This document shows positions 56,401 to 64,000 of a stretch of 64,000 nucleotides of DNA, one piece after another. Both the position numbers and the translations under genes were made by a program. Within the stretch, counting starts at the first letter, position 1; each line of letters begins with the position of its first letter. The DNA comes from Gordius sp. MW1. Lineage: Eukaryota > Nematomorpha > Gordioida > Gordea > Gordiidae. Where the stretch lies: the NCBI GenBank assembly GCA_964036665.1, contig OZ038526.1, forward strand, positions 30,380,001-30,444,000, written 5' to 3'. The notes beneath the pieces were generated by a model. The model was not told the origin of the DNA. It did not search any database and was given only the letters and a program-made list of their open reading frames with translations.

Positions 56401-59400
56401 CTATTGGCCACCAGAACCCATTGATCTTGACAGTATTTGTTGCCTTTTAACTATTTTTATCATTCAACCACCTAAATGTTACTTATATATGACTTAACAA
56501 TCGTTTGACTTTCATAGTTGTTTGAGGTCAAAAATTTAAAAGAAATCTTGGCATTCTATCATAACCATTATATTAAGCAATTACAGGTAAGAGACGTGTA
56601 AGTAAGCAATATAATTTTAGCATTGATTCTATAAAATATTTTATATAAGTTTTTTATCGCAAACTTTGTTTTAAGACGAATCTTGGCTTATTAAAAAATT
56701 ACTACAATAATTAGACGCTCTATTGAGGAAAGTTTAATCTTTTATTTGAATCCTTTTTTACTTTGGTAAAACAACGAGTATGAAATGAAGAAACCTTTGT
56801 TGTTTATGTCCTTTACGAATTTTAGTTTTTATTTTACCAAATTATTTACCTTATAAAAATGATTAATATCACATAAAAAGAAGTGTAATTCTATATTTTT
56901 TGATGGGGTGGAAAAAATTATCACAAATTGTATGTTGTATGATTCCTTAAAAATTAAAATGAAATTTAAAATTCCCCTTGCTTAACCAAAAAAAATAATT
57001 ATATAGGCATGTATTCGTCTTTAAACAAAAGGTAAGCTTATTACATATTATATGCTTTTACTTTTTATTAGACTTTTCTAGGGGGTTTTGAATTCAAAAA
57101 TTTATATCTGGGTTAATTACAAATTAAATTGTCTCTTTTATTCTTTATCATGGCTTTGGTACCATAATGGTTAGCTTTGTTTTGATTAATTTCTTCCATC
57201 TTGATCGGGTAAGGGGGCCATGTCCTGATTTATCTTCTTACTTTTCACAACTTTGTCCACTTGACTTGCCCTTTCCGCCTAACACTTTTAAATATTACTT
57301 TTTGATGTACGCACACCGTAGTATTGTGAAAAGGGCTGGGTTTTGTTTAATCGACCCTTGGCTTTAGTCGACTAAACATAAACAGACCAAGGATTGACCA
57401 AAAAACTTTTGGCCTGTTTATGCGACTAGGAAAACAGACCAAAAAATGTTTAGTCGACTAAAACCAACGGTCTACCAAACAAAACCCAACCGTTTTTACA
57501 ACACTAGCATACTGTTTGAACTTTTGTGTAAATTATTCTGATTGTAAGCTATAACGGATTGGGGTCACCATGGACCCCATCCAATTAACGATAATTTTTC
57601 CATGTAAGATTACTTCTTTTATTAACGTTTGCAGAAGGTGATCAAGATACTACTACCACTATACGCACTTACGATACTGTGTTCAAGAAAGCTCCTAGCC
57701 TGGCCTCTATCAGCTTAACTAAGAGGGCTTTAGCCAATATGGCCGCCAAACCACAAATTATGGCTCGGACTGACCCTGATAGATCCCAGAACGTAAAATA
57801 TAGCTCAAGCAGTCTCAAAAATGATTTATTATGCTTAAATCTGTTGCCCAACTTAAAGGTAAGCAGTTTTTGCGATATTATAATGTTTTTTATTCTTTCA
57901 TTTTACATAAGATTATTAACTAAGAAATTTGAAATATTAATATCTCTATATTTCGTAATTGTTTTCGTGAAAAACTATTGTTTGAATGGCGAAACTACTG
58001 AGTAAAATAGAAAAAAATAGAAGCCAGAAGAGGTCTGACTAATCATCGCTGTAGATTTATTATTTTATTAAGCTTTAGGATAGTATTTTGAATCAGTTTT
58101 ACATTGTATTTGGGGCATTCCATGTCAAATAAAATGTAAAACGGCGTTCAAGGCAGGCCCCCTCAGATTTGTAGGAAATCTGGTGATAATATAGTATAAA
58201 TATAATTCAATTCTGAAAGTTTTAATTCATTTAGACCACTAATTTTATTGTTGTGGACGTTTTGAGATCAAAAATCACTATATGACAATGGTTCATGACT
58301 CAAAATTTGATTAATTTTGAATTATCAGCCCTTAAATCATAAAATGTTGTTGTAATAACAGGTATGACCTGTCTCTATTTAAAAAATATTTAAAAAATCT
58401 ATTGCTTAATCTGATATTGGCCAATGGTTAAAATGTCATTTTTATTGATTTTGACATGGGAATGCCTTATAAACTTTTTATAAACTGCTCTGTGTTTTAT
58501 AGATCAAATTGAATGGGAAGAATGAGATCAATTTGGAATTAATGGAATATACGCTAAATCGTGGAAGGGAAAGTTTATATAATGTTGGAAAGCGAAAAAG
58601 TATATTTCAAAAGTTAAATGATTCAGACTCGGGACCATCCTGTAATGATTTGTTAACCGTGGAACGCCTATCATACATCGCATCTTTTGCCAAAGGTGTC
58701 ATTTGTTTTACTATATAATTACTAAAAAAATTAATATATTTAAATTATAAAATTAGGGATGAAAATATATAAAAAGTTTATAATATAAGCTGCTATTACA
58801 AAAACAAATAGTACTTTTTGGTATATAGAGATCCGTGCTTGATAAAAGCTCGAAATTTGTTTTTAACATTGTTATAATGCAATAGGATTATATTTTACTT
58901 TGAGACATCAAATGTAACCGTTGAAATTTATAATAAATTCTACTCTTTATTTTTAGCTACTCGCACTTTTACAAATTTCATTGACACAGTCGAATTATCT
59001 TAAAGCAGCAATTTTTTAGCTAGCAATACTTATTTTCATCAAAAAACCTCTAAATTGATTGAATTTTATTTTAAATTCGTAGTTTCCTATGGAAATTACG
59101 TTAATAATTTAAAAGATTAAAATTTTAATCATGGATTTCATCCTGTATATATATCAATTTGTTCAAAAATTACTATTATTTAATCATTTATAATTCGATG
59201 TTTTGGGGTTTTAGAGAAGATTGACAAAGAGAAAGACACCCAAGCACTAGGAGGGAATGAGGTTGAAATTGAAGGAGAAGAGATTGATTATGAAGATGAT
59301 GTAGGGGCAGATAATGACTCTATTGAACAGCTTAAAGATGATGAAAAACTTGCCGAAAACACTTTTCAAGGCATGGAGTTACTCAAACCTATCAGGAAAG

Positions 59401-62002
59401 TGAGTTAAAAATTACACGGTTGAACAAGATTAAGTTTGGGGCAATTTGTCAATATTAAAAGATATTTTGAATATATATCAAAAATTAATAGAGCTAGGGT
59501 AAAAAAAAGATTATTAATGGATTCCTTTCCCCTTTATTTATAAATCAAAGTGAATAAACTAAATTTTTACCCATTAATTTGCAAGTTATTAACATTTAAA
59601 AAACGCCAAAATCGCCGTTTTTTATCAACTTTGACAACACCTGTTTCAAAAACTTGACGTCGAGGGAAAAAAGTGAAAATGCAATTGTGTTCACCGTAAA
59701 AAACTCTACCAGAATAAAACAGTTTTGCCGGTTGCCTTTATAAGTCCATTATTTGATGACGAGCGTTATCTCTATTTCTAAAGATTTTATTATTAATATA
59801 GATATTATTCAATGTTAAATATTTTTTGCTATGCCTAGAGTTATAATCATTTTTCGATGGTTTTTATGATATTTATTATTTTAAGTAGAATATATATATA
59901 TATTTATATATGCAAACGCGAATGTGGATTGCTAATTTGTTTTAAATTAAAATTTTTTAAATAAATTGCTTCTGTCAAGTATAGTCTTCGGACTAATCTC
60001 TCCCCGAATAAATATTGTGCAATTTTAAGAACTGCAGCAAATGTTAAAGCTTGTTTTTTGATATTGGAAAATGAGTAAATAAAAATAAGATAACATCACC
60101 CAAATTAATAGTTCCGAGTTCGAAATGTTGAGAATATGTTATTTTATGTAGTACTCATTGGCATGTCTCAAAGAGTTTTGTTAATGATGACGGGTTACTT
60201 AAAGCCATTCTTTTAACAAAATCGAAATTTAAAGTTTAAACTTCAAACTTAATTCTTGTTTGGACTAAAAATATAATGTGAATGAGTTTATTTAAAAATT
60301 TCTTAAAAACATATTTTGTTTATCTAGTGAAAATGAAATGCAAAAAACGAGAATTTTTAATATTACAATATCTTCGTTTTACAGTTAATTATTGATATTG
60401 ATTTAGATTGAAAATTTGGTGGTTAATTACAGCAAAAGAGCATGTACTACAGATATAAGATTTCTAAAATTCAAAGCCTGGCACGTTATGGAAGAATCAT
60501 TCACCAAGCAAAAACGATGTAAAAAATCCAAAGAGCTAGACCCTCAAATAAATGATCCTCCCTCTTCACCCGTAAATTTTCGGATTTTTACAGATAACTA
60601 ATGCTTTTTTAATTTATATAAAATCTAGCAAGTCAATACCTATCTAACTTATCGTTTAAAGTTAATATTATAACATATTAGCTAGCTTTCTTTTAGACCC
60701 CAAATTTATATAACACACCTGTTGTGTAACAATAAAATTGCTTCTTTTTATGAATTTTAAATGGTTAAGCAATATTATCACTACCTTGGCAAACTTTACA
60801 TATGGAGGAATATACAAAAATAATCAATAAATTTAACATGAATGTATATTACTTGCAATTACTACAGAAAATGTTATTTATATATAAATGTATCATTTTT
60901 GCAGATATTGTTCAGTCAATTTGATAAGGGTACCTTCGATAAAAATGGCAGATCGTCCATAAGTTTCAGCGAAATCAAGGATTATTTGTTTAAAGATAAC
61001 GAATTGATTAACAAGAATAACCCCAAAGAACGACCTTTCTCCGACCCCATCCTGTTCATTACACTCCTATTTTTAGCTAACGAAAAGGTTGCATTTCCTT
61101 TGTTACCTTTCAAGCATGGGCGTAGCCAACAGGGGGAGGGGGCAGGAAGAGGCGGCTGCCCCCTCTTAATCCAAAAATTTATTGAAATTTTGGCTAAAAT
61201 TTTAAAAAGGGATCATTTTCCCTTTCCCTAAATCATTATTACCCCCCTCAAATCCCAATGCTGGCTACGCCCATGCTCTCAAGCGTTATTTTTAAAAGGC
61301 ATTAGAAGCTACCTTTGGCTTTAGTCGACTAACCATAAACAGACTAAAGAATTAACCAAAAAACTTTTGGTCTGTTTATGTTTAGTCGACCAAACAAAAC
61401 CCAGCCGTTTTTATAACACTAATTTTTCGAAATAATTTTTTATCAAAATTGTAATTATAACAAGCATGGCGAAGTCTATTTTTAACCCTATACAGACCTA
61501 AATTTCTGACCCAAACTTGATTTCAAGTGGCTCGTGCAAGACCTTGTGTATATAAAAGTATTTACATATGAGTTGTGAAATGTAATGATTATATTGCAAG
61601 AGGGGGTAATAAATAAGATTTTAATAAAAGATATTTAAAAAAAAACATTATATTCGGTTAATTATGCACGGCCGGGCTTTCTTGCCGAAATGAATATTTA
61701 ATATGCTTAATTTCATCGCAAATTTATTTAAGCTTATAATAAATTTTAGGACTATAAGTTTCATTTAGTTTGTTATATAATACAAGATATAACATTAGCG
61801 ATCTTAAACGAGTTTGAAATGTTTTTTTTATGATTTCTATATATCTAGCTTTCATTATTTTTTTAACAATTTGTTTACTTAGAAAATTTTATATTGCCTA
61901 ATATTTATCTTATTACAGAATCTTCATATAACCTTCAACGACAAGTTTTCAGACTTTGTTATTCACGAAGAAATGCGTGAAGAATTGATATCCTCTTTAT
62001 AA
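50448..62002 (+). CDS. NCAPH: Condensin kleisin subunit CAP-H (Barren), 18 exons
   Basis: Exons: 50448-50629, 50668-50737, 50779-50983, 52030-52109, 52157-52231, 52981-53203, 53776-53855, 53939-54076, 54332-54434, 54595-54658, 56080-56201, 56301-56432, 57635-57858, 58503-58695, 59215-59399, 60407-60571, 60905-61087, 61919-62002. All junctions close in phase to a TAA, giving 835 residues (animal CAP-H is usually about 740). Family blocks: TDYYQICIKLCAENKINTKN then AFNLHLIDYMSDIV, with YTLDAGAKIYSYRVDGFYTD (N-terminal SMC2-binding region); DPLFRKISESFDAGSTKGLF; acidic middle; IENLVVNYSKRA; and the C-terminal winged helix LFITLLFLANEKNLHITF (SMC4-binding). CAP-H bridges SMC2-SMC4 and recruits the HEAT subunits for mitotic chromosome compaction. 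Several donors are weak (gtttta, gttgca, gttcgt). Introns carry a hAT element and several MITEs. The exon 6 donor was chosen at 53203 because the alternative at 53176 creates a stop. Confidence 0.95.
51427..51564. mobile_element. hAT MITE in CAP-H intron 3
   Basis: CATGGGCGTGGTCAGG to CCTGGCTACGCCCATG. Flanks CCAACTGG and TCATCTGG agree at six of eight positions. Confidence 0.85.
52790..52922. mobile_element. GTCGAC-type hAT MITE, partial, CAP-H intron 5
   Basis: Contains GACTAAACATAACCAG and ends AACCGTTTTTACAACACTA, the family right end. Confidence 0.6.
53172..53660 (+). repeat. Tandem repeat that starts inside CAP-H exon 6
   Basis: About four degenerate units beginning near 53172, 53302, 53450 and 53559, each with TTCTAAC or similar, GCT-TGCTA(T/A)GGT and AGTTTGTTTTTGAT, then GAATTATGAAAAT in most. 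The first unit covers the last codons and donor of exon 6. Confidence 0.75.
54715..55414 (-). mobile_element. hAT element with transposase remnant, CAP-H intron 10
   Basis: Ends CAGTGGTTCTTAACC and GGTTAAGAATCACTG. Flanks TTATAGAC on both sides (54707-54714, 55415-55422), an exact 8-bp duplication. The minus-strand ORF 55258-54998 encodes the C-terminal dimerisation end of a hAT transposase of the ZBED5/SCAN-domain-like type (LLPFASTYLCEKGFSIMVDI, KKRNRLRLDSCMRIAL). The rest of the transposase is deleted. Antisense to the host gene. Confidence 0.92.
55689..55891. mobile_element. GTCGAC-type hAT MITE, CAP-H intron 10
   Basis: GTAAAAACGGCTGGGTTTTG left end, TTTAGTCGATTAAACATAAA inside, AATAAAACCCAGG near the right end. 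Confidence 0.7.
57323..57509. mobile_element. GTCGAC-type hAT MITE, best copy, CAP-H intron 12
   Basis: Ends TAGTATTGTGAAAAGGGCTG and, inverted, TAGTGTTGTAAAAACGG. Flanks GCACACCG and GCATACTG agree at six of eight. Two internal TTTAGTCGACTAAA palindromes. Confidence 0.8.
59440..59770 (+). repeat. Dispersed repeat, copy 2, CAP-H intron 15
   Basis: Same block order as 4461-4798 (TTTGCAAGTTAT to AAGTCCATTATTTG). Lacks the palindromic MITE that precedes copy 1. An AATTACAC at 59408 may be its left end. Confidence 0.7.
61115..61275. mobile_element. hAT MITE in CAP-H intron 17
   Basis: CATGGGCGTAGCCAAC to CTGGCTACGCCCATG. Flanks CTTTCAAG and CTCTCAAG differ at one base. It starts 27 bp after the exon 17 donor. 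Confidence 0.9.
61315..61423. mobile_element. GTCGAC-type hAT MITE, truncated, CAP-H intron 17
   Basis: Contains TTAGTCGACTAACCATAAAC and ends CCAGCCGTTTTTATAACACT. Confidence 0.7.
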
Positions 62003-62176
62003 AAATTTTTGTCATCCTCGTATTTACTTTTTACCTGTAACATCAATCTTTGAACTATATATATGTTCAAAATTTTATAAAAATTATTCTAAATATATAA
62101 TTGCATTTAAATCTTATAAATAAGCTATTGAATGTTGACATCTCTATTTAATCTTTTTTCACTATTGAGGATGGTT

Positions 62177-62182
62177 AATAAA
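62177..62182 (+). terminator. Likely CAP-H poly(A) signal
   Basis: AATAAA 175 bp after the CAP-H stop. Others follow near 62440. The convergent minus-strand gene ends at 62555, so the two 3' UTRs are close or overlapping. Confidence 0.45.
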
Positions 62183-62554
62183 TAATAGATTATAAAAAAA
62201 ATTGAAAAAACTATCATATTTAAATTGTAATATCAACGCTAACTTAATTATCATAAATTTTAATTACAGTTCATTATGTGATAAATGCGCTGCATAAGAT
62301 TTATCTCTTTATTATACGATGGTATAAGTTTGCATAAGAATAAATAAGTTATTACATATCGCGCGAGTATAACAATCGTCCGTCTTTATTGCTATTTTTT
62401 GAGAGCGAGGCCCTCTAAATGTGGGGGAAATTTATTATTTGTATAATAAATATATATATATATCCGATTTTATTTAATCAAATTATTGCTCTCGTGTTAT
62501 TTATTTATTTATAATTTCCCTTAGCATGTTTAACACGTTAAACTAAGATTTAAA

Positions 62555-63121
62555 TCAACAATAATAAGTGGGCGGGGTCGATATAGGTGTGAGGGGGGTC
62601 ATGCTTAATTGATTATTTGACCAATAAGGAGGAACTGTTAATAATTGTTGATCATGATGCGTTGTTTGTTTAAATGGCGCGTATGATGATGGATGGGTCA
62701 TATTTTGAACAGCTGATTGTCTTCGAGGAATGTTAGGCAGTACGGAGCAATTTCCCGGAGGTGGAGTTAATAGGACCGAACTACCATTGGTTTTATGATG
62801 ATGACTGTCGTAATTATTTTCGTATTCAATCGTGTCATTTTGCCCCGATCTAAGTTTTTTCGAAATTTCGTAGTATTGATCACTACCCGAGCTATCAGCG
62901 GTTTGAAAAATTTTAGATTCCAAGTCGTTAGCTTTATAAGATTGAGATTTCCTTTTGCATCCAGTTCTCTTCTTACCTTGAATTTCTGTCGTGGTTTCAA
63001 TCCTATCCTCACACCTAGAAGACAACTTCAAATTTTTGGTTGAATAGCTCATATTCCCATTTAAAATTTCGTGATTTTTGTAATATGGGCCAGTTTCATT
63101 TACTGAACTAGTGTTTTGTTG
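62555..63121 (-). CDS. Last exon of an unidentified gene, 5' part outside the window
   Basis: The exon opens after TTTTTTTACAG (63122) and runs about 188 codons to the stop at 62555: QQNTSSVNETGPYYKNHEIL, then a basic patch GKKRTGCKRKSQ, an acidic/Ser stretch, and a Pro/Thr-rich end (NNQLSMTPLTPISTPPTYYC). Composition (Asn, Ser, Pro, Thr, with His runs) resembles the C-terminal tail of a developmental transcription factor, but no DNA-binding domain lies in the window, so I give no name. The acceptor and phase make it a terminal exon rather than a single-exon gene starting at Met 63052. It is convergent with CAP-H, about 550 bp between stops. Confidence 0.65.
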   Translation of the reverse strand, partial: QQNTSSVNETGPYYKNHEILNGNMSYSTKNLKLSSRCEDRIETTTEIQGKKRTGCKRKSQSYKANDLESKIFQTADSSGSDQYYEISKKLRSGQNDTIEYENNYDSHHHKTNGSSVLLTPPPGNCSVLPNIPRRQSAVQNMTHPSSYAPFKQTTHHDQQLLTVPPYWSNNQLSMTPLTPISTPPTYYC

Positions 63122-64000
63122 ACTGTAAAAAAATTTAAAATTATAGTTAAAACTTAGTGCTATTCAATTGGCTGGGTTTTATTTGGTAAACCATTGGTTT
63201 AACTAAGACTAGCGGTCGGCTCTGCTTCGTTTTTAAATTTTCTGTCAATCGTAGAGTTGTTTGGTCAGTTTGTTTTTCTTAGTCGTCTAAAACCAGAGGC
63301 CGACCAAATAGAACCCAGCCGTTTTTACAACACTTATTATAACTTAAAGCTTAAAAATAAAAACAACGCCCGAGCCCATTCGTATTTTTGTGCCCCGCCC
63401 GAGTCGTCCTTATTTGTTCCATGCACTTTCGGCCCATCCCCCTATCAAGATCGGCCCGCTAGGCCTGACTCATTAAAAATTGATTTATTGCTAGTTTCCC
63501 ATTAATAAAATATGCCGAGCAATTAAATCGGTGGGGATTTCTTTTAAATAAAAAAAATTGTGTTAAGATAATTTTTTTATTAGTAACTATGATTGTGGCA
63601 TTTATTCAGCATCACATATTAAGATTATCCCCTGATTTTTTTGGCACCTAAATGTGGTTGTGAAAGAGACTTTTTAAAGTCATCATTTATAAAATCAAAC
63701 GAATGCTTAGCGTTAAAGTTGTTTGTTTAGTCAGAGATCCATATATCCATTGTTGCCCACACAGTTCTTTCTAAGCGTTATTTTATATCTGGAAACTGGC
63801 AAAATTTAAAAACCCAATAAATCCTTACATTACTAAAATTATTTAGTTAGCATGTGATACATATATTCTAAATTGCGTGAAACAATAAATCGTTATTAAT
63901 TAGTTTAAAACACAATAGCTACTTGAATAAGTTAAAACTAGAGATATAATAGGAAAAAATAGAATATGGGCAAATTGTTAAAATGAATGGGGTTTACAGG
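63122..64000. other. Intron of the 62555 gene; MITE and GC patch
   Basis: A GTCGAC-type MITE occupies about 63167-63336 (GGCTGGGTTTTATTTGG to AACCCAGCCGTTTTTACAAC). At 63365-63475 there is a GC-richer stretch (CCCGCCCGAGTCGTCC) of unknown origin. No upstream exon recognised. Confidence 0.5.

Noticed and set aside
62767..63043. ORFs on both strands overlapping the 62555 exon
   Set aside because: Alternative-frame shadows of the terminal exon.

Overview
The window is animal nuclear DNA: AT-rich, intron-bearing, with GT-AG splice sites, and more than half of the space between exons is transposon-derived. The genes are metazoan (an EBF/COE transcription factor, a TMEM11 homologue, a leucine-rich-repeat receptor, and the condensin kleisin CAP-H). 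TTAGGG-type short repeats rather than TTAGG fit a non-insect invertebrate. I cannot name the phylum from sequence alone.

Layout: (1) 1-2834, minus strand: most of a single-pass LRR receptor that runs off the left edge. (2) 2835-8500: a palindromic MITE with a dispersed repeat, a CGAGA-rich hAT element, the first of four long Helentron-like (HINE-like) elements made of ~115-bp minisatellite units, and a tRNA-derived SINE. (3) 8957-11555, minus: a two-exon TMEM11-like mitochondrial membrane protein, strikingly GC-rich against its surroundings. (4) 11556-28128: transposon territory. It has two HINE-like elements head to tail, a second CGAGA hAT element with a perfect 8-bp target duplication, a FLYWCH/MULE relic, a MULE/SWIM relic lying between two inverted arrays of a ~20-bp repeat (foldback-like), a THAP exon, LINE tails, MULE MITEs and a Helitron. 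(5) 29375-35680 (perhaps to 37334), minus: a 12-exon EBF/COE gene whose introns carry a HINE, a SINE and a 290-bp (ATTT)n tract. (6) 36650-51565: about fifteen copies of a G-rich hAT MITE. (7) 50448-62002, plus: an 18-exon CAP-H/Barren gene, with reading frame and phase closing at every junction. (8) 62555-63121, minus: the last exon of an unidentified gene, tail to tail with CAP-H.

The host genes are not a pathway cluster; they are unrelated neighbours separated by transposons. The most informative non-gene observations are: the SINE whose 3' part matches the 3' end of a LINE remnant in the same window; the foldback-like MULE; the HINE-like family whose units each carry a CCAATGG/CCATTGG hairpin; the 72-fold sense AATAAA array in an EBF intron; and the dated nested insertions with exact target duplications (8 bp for hAT, 9 bp for MULE). 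All splice models are by eye and need RNA evidence.
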